Under the pieces are notes generated by a model. That model was given only the letters and a program-made list of their open reading frames with translations. It was not told the DNA's origin and searched no databases. Both the position numbers and the translations under genes were made by a program. From the NCBI GenBank assembly GCA_030762175.1, contig CM060843.1:116876869-116940868 (forward strand): DNA of 64,000 nucleotides. The letters are read 5' to 3'. This document shows positions 49,223-62,962 of this stretch, piece by piece. Source of the stretch: Metallyticus violacea. Its lineage: Eukaryota > Arthropoda > Insecta > Mantodea > Metallyticidae. Positions within the stretch are counted from its first letter, which is position 1. The number at the start of each line of letters is the position of its first letter.

Positions 49223-52200
49223 TAACACTCTGTAAATAATAACGCTGACTTACCAATAAATAGTAATAACACATACTTCAGTTACAGTGATATATTCATC
49301 GCAAACTAAATTATAAACATAACGACATAAACAATTCTTGCTCTTGTACCAACAAATTACGATTTACTGTTCACTATCAACACGAATATGACAAACGGCT
49401 TGCCTGACAGACCAGTGCGCGCTGCGCTCATATGCGACTGTAAGCTACAAATAACTCATTAAATTTTTAATTATGTATGTATTTTTCTTTGAGAAAATGT
49501 TGTAATTATAACCTTGCGTTCCTGATACTATATGCTTAAACATAGAAGAGCAGATAATATAACTATAGTTTGGCAGTGCATGTCACAAAATGTAAGAAAA
49601 ATTAAATGTAACATTTGCGCATCAATATTAACATGTCTTTTTTCCCCAAACCTGTACGCTTGCAAATAGTCTCTACTGCCCCTAGTCAGTTGTAAAATTT
49701 CGACCTTGGTGGCCTGTAATTGCGGCCAATGTGGTTACCTCATGGTAGCGGGTTCCATTCCGCCTGGAACGTGGATTTTAATGTATTTATCCGTTATTTA
49801 TGTGTTCCTGTGTAGTAGCCAACCATGACTAATAGGCAATACTGCTCCCCACAGCTGACGATAAAGAAAGACAAAGTGTTATTTGCCTGTTTTTTGAGGG
49901 GAGGAAAAATATGAAGTTCTGTACGTACTTTCTAACAATCCCGTAGAAAGCGACTAATGGATACTTTTTGCACATTTATCATAGTTTGTGTATAAAAAAT
50001 AAATGTATATAATATAGTGACGCTCAACCTTTTATTGTGTGTTTTCCTGATATTATTTCCCTCCTGTAAAGCATAGGTAGGGTGAGATGCTGTATTAACC
50101 AATCAATACTAATTTTGAGATTTGAGAACACTCTACCATTGCATGGTCTTGAGTAAGAAATTCAAACTATTATGCACTTGTTATGGTTCACTATTAAAAA
50201 TAAAATTAGCTTTATACATTTAACTAACCAATCTTAACTGACTATTCTTTCTTTTAAAAATTTTAGCGAGGGGTATATTATTGCAAAGGAAAAATCTAGG
50301 GGTTTGATAAAACAAGAGCAGTCTACCTTTCTTAGCAACAATGCGACCGGTTGTTCAGTTATACAGAGCACTTGAAGCTTAATTTGCCTTACGCACTTAA
50401 GTCATGCATCGAATTATCAACGCACACGCTCGCTTCCTGACTCCAGTGAAACGTGTTGAATTAATTTGTATGAGAAATAAGCACAGTTCAAAACGACACG
50501 TCGTAAGTAGTGCAGAGAGCTGGCGGGGAGAGGAGGCTCACACTGACCACAGTTTACTGCAAAGAAATAACACAAGGGCAAGATTGGAATTTATCATGCA
50601 CACAAGGCTCCCCTTTGTTTATTCCTGAAACGATAACTCCAGAAGTGTACGTTGGAAACATGACCTTTGGACAGGCTGCTTCAAAAATTGCTGCCACATA
50701 TAGCTAGGCAAATTAAAATGAATTTCCAGTAGTAGTTTTTGGTTCATGTAAAACAAGAAATACTGTTGTCACGTTTGTGCCGTGAGGATCTAGGCAACAC
50801 TAAACGTCCCTCTAGGCGAGTCTCTCCTAGACCGCCTCATATGCCTACCAATACCGTAACCCGTAGAGCCACAAGTTCAGTATTTTAACTCCCCAGATTT
50901 ACCGTACATAAATTAAAGCACGAGAAAATTATGAAAAACAACTACCTATATGGTAGTAAGTTAATTTGAAGTATTTATTAACGCAATAATATTTAATTTA
51001 CTTATATATATATATATATATATATATTTATAGAACAATTTAGGTAATGAAACCTAGTGCCTGAGTCACTATGGAAAATTTAGTAAGAGAAAGCTAAGCT
51101 TTATAACAAGAATATTTTCTACAAAAATAAATGTAGCATTCGGTCGAAAAGACAACATGTGCCGCTCAAACATTTTAAATCGCTGTTGTCAGAAAAATAA
51201 ACTGAGAAAAGCAAACTCAAGAAATGAAGCAAAACACTTGACATAGGAGACGCCTCCCGGCATGGAAAGGTTAGAAATATGACAATAGTGGACGGCGACC
51301 GCAAGAAAACCTGCTTAGAAACTGTGACGAGTTACACAAAGACAGCGTTTTCATATTTATGTCTGATGGATAAAATAATGCATACAATGAAACCAAGTTG
51401 TTATTCATATTTTTATTTTTTATGGAGTGATGTTTAAATGTACTGAAAAACTCCCCATGCGGGCTTTCTTTTCCAACTTTGCAATTTATTTTGTAAAATT
51501 GAAAGTTATCATATTTGGATATTCCAAAAAAATCATTTAACAAATTCATACTACCAACTGCGTTTGAAGGTACACAAGAAAGAAAGTTGTTGCACAGTTT
51601 TCATAAATTTTCATTTTCAATATTAGAAGTTGTTTGAATTGATGATGTTATTAGTGATCTAAGTTATATCTCAGAAAAGTCACAAATAAACACTCAGAAT
51701 TCATTTAACAATTCTACCTTACAGTTTAAAAGTGCTTGTTCCGCACTGGAAACAAACATACACGTATAGTGCCTGCCACATTTAAAAAGTTAAAAATATA
51801 AAGAAATGGTTAGTTTCTCTTAACTAAATTACGTCATAAGAGGCAAAATAACAAATTCCTTACGCGACCAGAGTTCAAACTATAATTACCCTCCGCTGGC
51901 AGCAGAAGTACATAAATTTTCTTTTAAGTTCTCAGATACCTTTGGCGTAAACCTGAAACAACTTTCATGCATTATCTGACAAGGAAAAAAAATATTCACA
52001 GCAATGAATGAGAATGTATAACACAGAGTACTCGTTTAACATGTAGAAATGTGAGAGAAACTTACAACCCAAGTCGAAAATAAATTTCTGCATTTCTCAT
52101 TTGAAAAGTTGTTAATTTTTTTATTGTGATACAAACATTAATGTGGAAGAAAAAGTCTAAGATCCTAAGACAATGGAAAACTAATCAGCCGTAGAATCAC

Positions 52201-52499
52201 CGCAAATACACAATGCATATCTCGCTATATAGTAATTACCATATCATCAGGAAAGAGAGTGGGAGTGCGGGAGGAGGGTGAGAGAAACAAAAGCTTGACC
52301 GAGTATTCTTGTCTCGCACTTGCTGTCATAAGGCTGATGATTGATGGTATGGTATTTAGCACGGTATTCTGGACAAATAGTTAACTGAACTCGTGTTAAC
52401 AACGCTTGCAAATTTGCGAATGGAAGATATATATAATTACATTTGCAAATTAGGCATTAGCGAGGACTACGCGATATTATAGAATCACATGATAGAGGT
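49223..52499. other. Unassigned DNA, possible tRNA-like repeat, (TA)n
   Basis: Near 49705-49790 a GCGGGTTCCATTCCGC-like T-arm suggests a tRNA-derived repeat. A (TA)n run lies at about 51003-51029. Frames at 50404-50707 and 51119-51549 have no recognised domain. Confidence 0.35.
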
Positions 52500-52519
52500 T
52501 CGAGGTTCCGTGCTTGAAA

Positions 52520-52605
52520 GAGAACGCGGTAGCACAGTTAGTTATAGCGCCGGCATGGAAGGCCGAAGATCCACGATTTGAATCCCGTTCGAAGCCGAAT
52601 TTTTC
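52520..52605 (+). repeat. tRNA-like SINE head
   Basis: GCGGTAGCACAGTTAGTTATAGC (A-box/D-arm-like) and GATTTGAATCCCG (B box) are spaced as in a tRNA gene. The acceptor stem is not convincing, so it is treated as a tRNA-derived repeat. Confidence 0.45.
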
Positions 52606-55600
52606 AAGTCTTGATTATTTTTTTCCATATTGTTGAACAACGATGATAATGGCCAGTTGTCACTAGGCAACGTTGATAAATGAAGAAGTATGTTGTGTGT
52701 CATCTTAAAATGTTGTAGTTTTTCTTTTATATTAAATAGAACATTTTAACGCTTGTTTTACCCTCTATTCTAACCTAACCTAAACTAATCTACAACACTG
52801 TAATAGACAATACACTACTATTAGCTAAACAGATAAACTGATCACGAACCGGGTAGTAAATAGATAGGAAATAATTATTAGTAATACGCGGTTAGAGTAG
52901 TCACACGAAAATAATACTAGTAGATATCACAGCTTATACATTATCGCCGGTTTCATTCACACTTTTAATTAGTAGTATTGTAAATATGAAAATATTTACA
53001 TTAAATACAATTATCTTTTCAGTTTGAGGATAAAAAATGTTGATGAGACATTATTTTGTTTAGTGCATTATTGACGCTTTGCTTACTAATTGGCAGCTAC
53101 TGCACTGTCAGTAAATTGAACTTACAAAAAAAGTTTTCGTTACAATAATGTCAAGCAAGTTTGCCAAATTGCGAAAGTTCCAGGGCAATGTTGCTATCTA
53201 GAAGTTGTTTTAATGCTGGAACTTAATAATTGCCTACTTTAGTGGGGCAGTAACGTTAAAGACCAGTCATTGACTACAGTTCACCAATTTACTTCACTGT
53301 ACGTTAGCATGTACATTAATTCCTATGTGGCATGTTCTTATTAATTATATGCAGTATTATGTAAATAGAATGTATTTAGAAAATGACCTGCATTATTCTT
53401 TACCAAGAAGATCAGTAGCGCAAACCACCACACTTCATGAATTTGTAGACATGAAACTATGGACATGCTATAATTTCATTTTGCTCATATGGTTGGGGAA
53501 ATTAAAGGTAATTGGAAGATCAAAAAGTTTCTCCATTTTGATTTTATCGACACATTTATGCATGCAAACAACAAATAATTGAGATAATTTTTAATATATA
53601 GAGTTATTTGACAATTCGTTGCCTGCAGCAGGTTCTCAACAAGCAAAAGGTGCACAAGACAGAAAATATGCGAGCCGTTTAACATGGCTAAAGAAGGGAG
53701 TTTAAACAATACACTGACCAGATGTTTTACATGGATTTGTATGAACAACAGAAAAAAAAAAAAAAATCATGGGCGGAATTTCTGGAATTGCTGCAGGCTA
53801 AACTCACGTTAAACCAGCACGTAGCCTATGTAAGCTTTTCCCACAATCAGAGAGCTCTCCACAGAGCAGCAACATAAAAATCAACAAAAAAATCCAATCC
53901 GGTAGCATATGTAGCTGGCGGGGATTGCTACTTTTAACTTAAACGCAACAAAGAAAGGAAAACCTTCGGGCTGAGGTTCTGCAAATTTAATTCCAAGCCT
54001 TTTGTTTGCTCTGCAACGTTCATAAGGAAGTTTCCCACTCAGACTGTGGTTGCATTTTCAACAATTGATGCTGAAACGTAAACTAAGTTGGTTCATGAGC
54101 TAAATATCACCATTGCGGGGTTCAGTGTAGAGAAACACTCAACAGTTATCGAAGAGATGAGGACATAATTTGATGCAATATTGTCAAAACTTAACTGGCT
54201 TCTCTTTTGATGCTCATACAGTTGCGATGAATTTAATTAATAACTGCGTACTATGTCACAGACACATTGCATGCCAACGCATTTACCTTGAGGTTGTTTA
54301 CCGTTTACTGTAACAATAAATCTGCCTGTGGTAACAAATGGAACTATTAATTCCACAAATTTCATGGTTCATTAGAAGTTGCGCTTTCTGGGATACCATA
54401 GAATTACTTCAAGGCTTTTATTTTGGATGCCATGCTTTGATTATAACTCACGCGGTTTTTACGTCTCGGTTCTTTAGGCGACGTCCGTACCTAATTACTT
54501 TCTTCTAGTACTTCAATAGCTTTTTCTTTTTTAAATCATCTAATATTTTTGACAAACAAGTCAAAAATAATTAAAAACAGGTAATACTAGAAAAAAATTG
54601 GCAAAAGTCTCGAATATTCTTCAACAAATTCATACTTGAAATGACCTAAAATTATAGTTTTGGAATAAAACAGAAAAATGTTAAAATAAAATGTTAAAAA
54701 TTACTTTGCGATTCGGAATGTGTTTTGCCAATAAGTGCCTGTATAGCTGAAGAAGTACGACAAATTCATCATCTTTAGATATTGTTGTATCGGAAGCGGA
54801 GTTAAGGTACAGGCACAGACGTAAGTAGCCGTGAAACAGAGCGAACAGTTCATTCATAAAACTCAAGCCCTTTGTCATAATTTAGAAGATGGCGCATTCC
54901 TGTTCTAATTAAAATTCGTTCACATAGCTATGCCTATGTTAATATTCCTCAACCAAGTTCAAAGCAGTCAAATTGACACCATAAAACAAATAAGAAAATT
55001 AATTTTATGAATGTAGCGAGAGAGATTAACACAGGTAAAACGAAAAATGGGAGTAAGCATCGACGAACTGAATGCAATTGAAGTGTGCGAAGGTATTTCT
55101 ATCCAGTAGCACCCGATCTTTTTCAGAAAACGAGATAATACCTATGACAAATCCGAGTCAGAAAAAAGTTCTTCATATCTAAATGGAATCAAAACTTTCG
55201 TCAGAAACGTTATTAACTTTATTAACCAGGAATAAATAACAGCTCGTATTATGTTCTCAATAAAAAGAAAGAAATAAAACGTATTAATAGTACGGGAGAT
55301 TTCAAAACTTGGGTCACTGCATAAGTTTACTTGCTAGAAAAGCTGAAGAATGGAGTTCAACTTTCACCTTAAATGTCAATAACTTCATTAGTTTATTAAC
55401 TTCAACAGCCGCCACTGTCTAGTTGTCATGTTTTGGCTAACTAAACACAACGCAAATCATACAATAAAGTTACCTGTTTATTGAATAATTCAGGTTAAGC
55501 TGTTGATCTCGGTTCACTGCAATAGAAAATGTCTTAATTCAATATAAAGGAATGTTGATATGAATTATTGAAGTAGAGGTTATAAGTTTTGTAACCTTAT

Positions 55601-57344
55601 GAATCAAAAGAAAGAACGAAAAATGACTGGTTGCCTAAGTGAACACTTAACCTTACTTTACAATTGGAGTTGTAAGATCAATATCATATAGAGTGATCTA
55701 CGTTCGCAGTAGAACGCAAGCTGAGCTGGGCCAAATTCTACCCATGACTTCATCGATGGTCAAGTTCCTAATCCAGCTCTACTTGCAAAATTTTAAACAA
55801 TATTATCAGGCATATAAGAACTTTAAGTTTTGTTACAATTTATAAGTTATATTATGAGACTTTTTCGAAATATAATGTACAATATATTCATGCAGTCATG
55901 GCTTTCTTACATTTCTTATGCTTTTTAACAAAACATACATCCATTTTCAATAGCTCTACTACTAAATTACATCCATGTTCTATCTTGATAGTTTTATGTG
56001 CCTCTACACTTTACTATATGCTAGTCATTTTTGTAGACTTTACCGTAACATAAGGTAATGAACAGCTGGATAGCTGTAACCTTGCTTCCAGAAAAATAGG
56101 TCATCAATGTTTGACCAGTACTGTACTTAAAAACATTGGCTTATTAATAACACTTGAGTCATACTGATTGATCTCTTAATCACAAACTCAGTTATAATTA
56201 AAGACGGAATAATTCCTTCGCTAACAAGACATTAGCAAATGCCTGACGCGAGCCAGGGCACATGGCCTCAAAGGAGAGGTAGAGGAGTTTGTGGTTGCAA
56301 TGCAAAAACCTGCTCTTGATTACATTGCAAAACTAGGAAAAATTAAGGCCAGCTACACTGTATGGTTGAAACTAAGTCAACTTCGCGTCCGTTGTAGCAA
56401 CATTTTCATCAACTAATTATAATTCAAAGGCAAACATATTTGCTCCCATAACAGCAAATTGCGATTGATTCTCCACATGCAACATTCATATTTGGGAACT
56501 TCTGTTATTACGACAGGAGACTGATGCGACCTTCACCCAGCGCAGACCAAGCATTTATTAATACCAAAACCGCTTTTTATGTATATTTAGTTCATTACTA
56601 TTGCTTGAAGGATAAAATTAAATAGCTTTATTTTGAAATAGAAGAAATGAATAATTATTGTTCTTGTTTTTTAATAAAATTCAACAACGGTAACAAAATA
56701 TTTTCGGGCATATATCTATCTCTTAAGTATAGACATTTAGCTAATTATCGGTTTCCGATAGGAGACATTTTTAAAGCACTGCACTTTTCAATAATATATT
56801 TCTATCTATGTTTTATATTTCATTAGCCATTAACTTTTTGAAATAAAAATGTGAAAAGGAGTATTTTTCATTCTTTGTGTTGAATATTAAAAAGCCCCTG
56901 ATCACAGTGAATTACAAAATAAATATGACTACAGTAGTAAGTATAAGTGTGACAATTTTCGGTAAATTACATTTATACTTGGTGCTATAAGACAATACTT
57001 TTTTCTATGACTATTTCTAGACAAGACTTCATTCGCCTATAGCAAATGTCAGCTATGTAGCACATTCTCGAGTTGATGACATGACGATGCACATGCTATT
57101 GGATTGAATATCGCTAACATGCCTTCTCGTTACACAATGGTCATAGTAGCTCTTTGGTTGGAACATTGAGTTGCTACGACAGCAGAATCAGGTACAAAGT
57201 GGCATTTGCGATAGACAAAGTCGGGAAATTCATTGTTGTATGAGTTAATTGCACCAACATTCCTTTCCTTCCATCTCTATTCATCTCATCTCATTCATTC
57301 ATTCATTAAAACGTGTTCTAGTAGTGGCTAAAGTTGTAGTTATA
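52606..57344. other. Unassigned intergenic DNA
   Basis: A long AT-rich stretch without recognised exons, transposase motifs or RNA genes. Confidence 0.4.
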
Positions 57345-58640
57345 CCAGGTGGTATCCGCAATATTCGGGACTGGTGCTACCTATTCGACAGTAGGTGCAG
57401 TAGAGTTTTATACCGGTAGGTGGCAACACTAGCACATCTGATGAGTGAGTGTTTAAAGTATCATGCAGCTGGGTAGATGTGTTGAGATTCTACAGTACTT
57501 TTCATGACTCTCTATGTGTAGTGTGTGGCGATTTTACAACGGAGCCAAGATTACAACAGAGAGTGTGCATCCAATTCTGTGCAATTCTGGAAAATGCTAC
57601 GGAGACCCTCGCAATGATTCAACAAGTATTTGGGGGACGAAGCATGAGCCATACAGGTGTGTTGATGGCATGCTCGGTTCGGGGCCTACCGTACAGCTAT
57701 TGAAGACAATGCTCACACCGGAAGGCCCGTCAGCTACACAAGCCTGACATTGTTGCCAAAGTTCAACAACTCGTTCGTGACGATCGACGGCGAACCATTG
57801 AAGACCTTGCTCATGAAGTGGGAATTGTTATGGGACATGCCAACGAGTTTTAACTGATGAATTGGACATGCATCATGTCGCCGCAATATTTGTGCCAAGG
57901 ATCCTGACTGCTGATCAGAAGGCGCAGCGTGCTGAAGTTGTACGGAGCTTCGTCAGGCCCTATCCGATGACCCAACCTTCTAGTCCAGGTTCATCACCGG
58001 CGACGAGAGCTGGGTGTACGCATATGACCCTGAGACAAAACAACAATCCTCCCAGTGGAAGAGCCCGAACTCCCAAGCTCAAAATGAGCGAGATAAGTCA
58101 AGAGCAAAGTCAAGAGCATGTTCCTTGTTTTCTTTGGTACTAAGGGGATTGTGCACAAAGAATTCGTCTCTTCAAATCGAACAGTGAATTCCACGTACTA
58201 CTGTGATGTCTTGAGACGGTTCCGTGTGGAGACGACGGCCCGAACTTTGGCGACAAGGGAACTGGCTGTTGCATCACGATAATGCGCTCTGTAACAATTC
58301 CTTGTTCACCAGGAGCTTTTTGACGCAAAACAACATGACGGTTGTCCTCCACCCACCGTACTCGCCTGATTTGGCACCCTGCGAGTTCGTTCTATTCCCC
58401 AAACTGAAATTCAAGTTGAAAGGACGTCGATAAATTGAGAGGATTCAAGAAGAAACGCTGTTTGTGCTAAACACCCTCAAAGAACATGATTCCAAGATGC
58501 ACTTGGAAAATGGCAGAATTGCTGGGACCGGCGTATATGTGTGGAAGGGAATTACTTCGAGGGTGACGGCGGTCATTAGTCTCAAAGTAAGTTTTGGCCA
58601 GATGGCAGCACCAGTCCCGAATATTCCTAATACCACCTCG
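57345..58640 (+). mobile_element. Full-length mariner (1296 bp) with 38-bp inverted repeats, frameshifted transposase
   Basis: The ends are long inverted repeats (CCAGGTGGTATCCGCAATAT... against the complement of the right end CGAGGTGGTATTAGGAATAT...), sharing ATTCGGGACTGGTGCT, with TA at both borders (57343-57344 and 58641-58642). Transposase pieces in order: QRVCIQFCAILENATET (first helix-turn-helix), KPDIVAKVQQLVRDDRR (second), FITGDESWVYAYDPETKQQ with catalytic D at 58002-58004, LLHHDNALCN with D at 58278-58280, then PPYSPDLAPCEF. The residue 34 positions beyond the second D is Glu (GAG), where mariner normally has Asp. Several frameshifts are present. Confidence 0.92.
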
Positions 58641-61600
58641 TATGCCCCACAGGATGTTACAGTTAGTACAGAATAGTATAATGCTGTTTGAATGGTCGGT
58701 CATAGGCACCGGTAAGGGTGGCGAGTAGGGTTTAATGTGGTTGTTATTTATATTAGCTCAAGAGCTATCAAAGCCGGATGATCCAGGTTAACCTTGATTT
58801 ACTTAAAGACGCAATCAGCAAAATTGATAAAGAATTTTGGTATATAGGTGCTATAATTGATGCAGACCATATAAAGAAGCCGTTATATTCGGTGAGTGAA
58901 TAAGAACGCATTCTAATTTTCCTGGGCATATTTTTCCCTATAGATTTTAACTTATGTGATTTTCCAACTTGCTTATAAATATATTCCTTGGAAGTTTCAC
59001 TGAATAGTAATGAAAATAATAAACTATAAAAGTTTTATATGATATTGTATTTTGATTATTGCAGGGCACTTTGGAAAAAATGGAAAGTATTATTATATTG
59101 CGATTTTACCCTTGGCAGTGACTAGTTGAACATCCTGTATGTAATACTATTACTTTATTTTATCTTCACAAAATTTATTTACTGAACGACACTCTTAGCA
59201 GGATACAATAAATAGCCTCTGCACATGACTACGGCAAGCAAGCAAAGGAAACCAAGATAATCGCGTTATTAAATTTTTACCTCAACTAATGCAAATGAAA
59301 CTACTCCATGTGGAAAACGTTCCAGCACTGTAGTTTGTGGGTTACATTATACATGCGTAGCAAGCCATCAAATCCACTTTTCATTTTAACTCCCTTGCAA
59401 TCGCCGCATTACATTATACTCAATGCTCAGCCGCACGCCATACACATGGGAATGCACTGTGATTGTGTACGAACCGTTGCCGCTGCGATTAAAAGGGAAT
59501 TTGAATGGAACAATTAAATGAGCTGCCCTTCCATTCCATAACATTATCCATTTTCGACTCATGCACGTATGCCTGGATGAGCGCGGTCATGACCAAGGGG
59601 CTACGAAGCAGGAACGGAAAGGATAAGATTAAAGAAACGTCAGGAGCGAGAGAGAGAAACAATGGAGAGGCGGGCTGATAGAGGAAAATGCCCGGAATTG
59701 AATGCTTTCTGCGTTTCGAGATTTGGACGGTGGCGAAATTACGTATAATTCCTCTCGTGAACTCCCGAGGGCTATGTAACACTATAAATTGAAATTATAC
59801 TCTTCATTCCAAGAGAGGATTGGTTTCGGAGCCTGAGGGATTTGAAATGTTATCAACTGTAGGAGATTATGTATATGTACCCATTCTTTACAATTCTGAA
59901 AATGGATGCTGCGAAATTAACATCTAACTGATAATTTAACATTGAAATAAACACCGTAAACTTATCTGCGTATAATATTAAAATATAGAATAAACCCATT
60001 AATCAATTTGTTATGTTGTTCCAAAACATGTGGAATCTTACAAATCAGTTATTTAGACAACTCTAAAGTTCTCATTGCGTATCTTTGATAGATATCTACT
60101 GTAATGTTCATCTAGATAAAGTGACTCTACACTATCTTCTTTTACAATATCAATAAATATTACTATTTGCTTTCTCTGATTTAACTTACTGTATAGAGCT
60201 CAATCGAGTTTATTTATTTATTTCATACACAAGTTATTTTGAGGATATTTATTTGTCAAATTTCAATTTAAATAACTTAAATTGTCGCGTTTCAGGTTTT
60301 ATTTTAAGTAATTTATTATGCTAAATACTTTACTAATGACATTTACAGTAATTGTTGAGATTAGGGAATAGAATGCTTTATTGATATTATCTTTATAACA
60401 TTTTTATATTCAGCCTTAAGGTCTCTGGTTTTCTCTTAACCAGTCTACCTTTGTGTTTCGAGAAATACAGTACGTATAGTACAGTATAAACTGACAGCAG
60501 TGAAACGTACTGAAAAACTACGCGGATAAAAGAATGCCAAGAACAATTATTGCGCAGTTTGATGCTCAGAAACCACCGGCGGAATCCTCTATACAATGTC
60601 TGGTAAAGAAACAGGAAATCAGAAAATGTTGGGTGTTGGACGTGCATAAATGAAAGCATTTCAGACTGCCAGAAGCAACAAAACACGTGGCAAGAGACAG
60701 ACTACAGACATTCTTGTGTAAAGTTGCGCAGAAGATGGAAATAATGGAACTGCATAAAGATTTCCTGCAAGACGCGGACACAGCAATTCCCAGAATACCC
60801 TACCCATAGTGAGAATCCTCGAGCCTTGAAACATCTCTTAATGATGCATGTAGTATGGGCCGCATTATGAGCCCCAACTTTTTCAATATAACGGTGATAA
60901 TCCAGTCTACATGGAAATCTTCTATGGCTATGTATAACTTAGAGAAAAATAAAATCAATGCTAATATTTTAAGCATGGTTGGAGTCATTTCCTGCTTTGA
61001 AGATCATGTTATTTCTAAAGAGTATCAGCTGCAAGTTGCACGACCATACCCACCAGTTTTCTTCATATTAGGCATACTTAAAAGGGAAAAATATCACACT
61101 AAACCAAGAAGTCTCATTGAACTGGTATAAAAAAAAAAAAAAAACAACAACAACAACAACAACTCTGTGTGATATTCCGGTTGTGACTTACAATGTGTTG
61201 GTGAATGCTTCGCAGCATAGAGAAGTATACACAAAGGCTATCCTTGATGCTAATGGCATCCACTTTCATCACTTACTACGAAATACCATGCTTTTCATAC
61301 ACCAAGGTTATAAGGGATAACCTGGAGTCGAGAGCAAGTAAACCAAACCATAAATCATTAGCATATGGAGTCTATCTGGAAAAATGCCAACTTTAATGCC
61401 AGAAAAGTATATTTAGATTAAATATAACAATGAAAACTTATACTCTATCAAGATAATTCACATGCTTATCTCAGCATCCGTTACATTTTCAAAATATACC
61501 GCAGAAACTCACTTTAGGATATCAACAGGCTGCCTCCTTGCTCTTGTTTTCTTTACCGCAGGTCTAAAGTCTCTAAAATGGGTACTTTAGAAATGACATA

Positions 61601-62835
61601 TTCCAGAAGCCATCGACACAAACATAAAGGCTTAGACTCATTGCCAGATAAAGCTGAAATCGTGTAAGAGAGGTGAAAAATGGACATATGGTGTTCACGC
61701 TCACATACTAAGCCACCACCTGGCTGCGATTCTCCATCAAGGCGTACGATCAATTGTCAACATATACAAATGGCTGGACAATATTCCATATATCTCACAA
61801 GCACATAAAATATTTGAACATGTCATTAATCTTACACTTTCCAGCGTCAGCATTGTGAAATATATGGAGACGCGCTTAGAGGTATCAAGGAATAAATATT
61901 CACCGTTTAAAAACACAAGAAGATGCTGGCATGATTTGCATACTACAAGATATAACTATAAATACAATAATGTCAAGAACAAGTGTATATGGGCTAATGT
62001 TTAACCGGAAATCAAGTCTGGCATTAAATATTCATTAGAGCAACAAACAGGTTTCGGTAAGCATGTGGATGACACAGCAAAAAGTTGGTTGTATGCTGTG
62101 TTTAACAGAACGGAAATTCGATAGGTCTACCAGAACTTGAGAGTTTTTACTAATAAATCATCATGTAAACATTAAATTATGACTTATTTCCCGGTTCATC
62201 TAAGCGGTACACTCTGATTATCGCAGTATTTTAATGTCATATCTTGACTGTATAAAATTGGTATTTGGTTAGTAGCTTTAAGTAGTCCACGTTAACATTT
62301 AGCATTGAAAGTAATTTGACTCTATGAACACTTAACTTCATTACTTAATGAAATCAAAGCACTGCTCTTTAGTTTAAAATACTATGCCACAAATGTATTC
62401 ATTCTGTTATAGTAGTTACCAGTGATACTTTCATCTACATTAAGCCATTTACTTAAAGTAAAATTTATTTCAATCAATTCCTTTTTAACGTCCTTTTTAC
62501 GAGTAATTTTTCAAAAGGTAAAGAATCGACGCTATATGAGCAGTGAATGTCTAACGATTTTAAATTTACAACCTTGTGGCGGATTATATTGCATTATATT
62601 CTTATGCGCTTCCACCCGTGAGAAGCATCAGTAGAACAGACACCATTTTAGAAGTTATGCTGCAAAATGTGACTTAGATTGAGTTTAGGAAGGCCTGTCT
62701 TCCAGCAATTGGGGAATATTTTCAACATGGGCTTCGAAAAAGGTAAACTCGCTTATTTACTCTACCGGTCGAAAGGTGAGCGGGATAAGTTTAGTTTTGC
62801 TTTCACTCTGCTTCCTCAAATGTGGAAAGATAAAA
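58641..62835. other. Unassigned intergenic DNA
   Basis: It contains an A run plus (CAA)n at about 61129-61160. Frames at 60855-61396 have no domain I can name. No exon of the LDLa/MIB type is seen. Confidence 0.4.
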
Positions 62836-62962
62836 TGTTATTAATGTTCTATATTATATGTTATTAATGTTATATATTATATGTTATTAATGTTATATAT
62901 TATATGTTATTAATGTTATATATCATGTTATTAATGTTATATATGTTATTAATGTTATATAA
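62836..62962. repeat. AT-rich minisatellite, about 24-bp unit
   Basis: Four to six imperfect repeats of a unit like TGTTATTAATGTTATATATTA in direct order, with shortened units at the right end. Confidence 0.9.
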
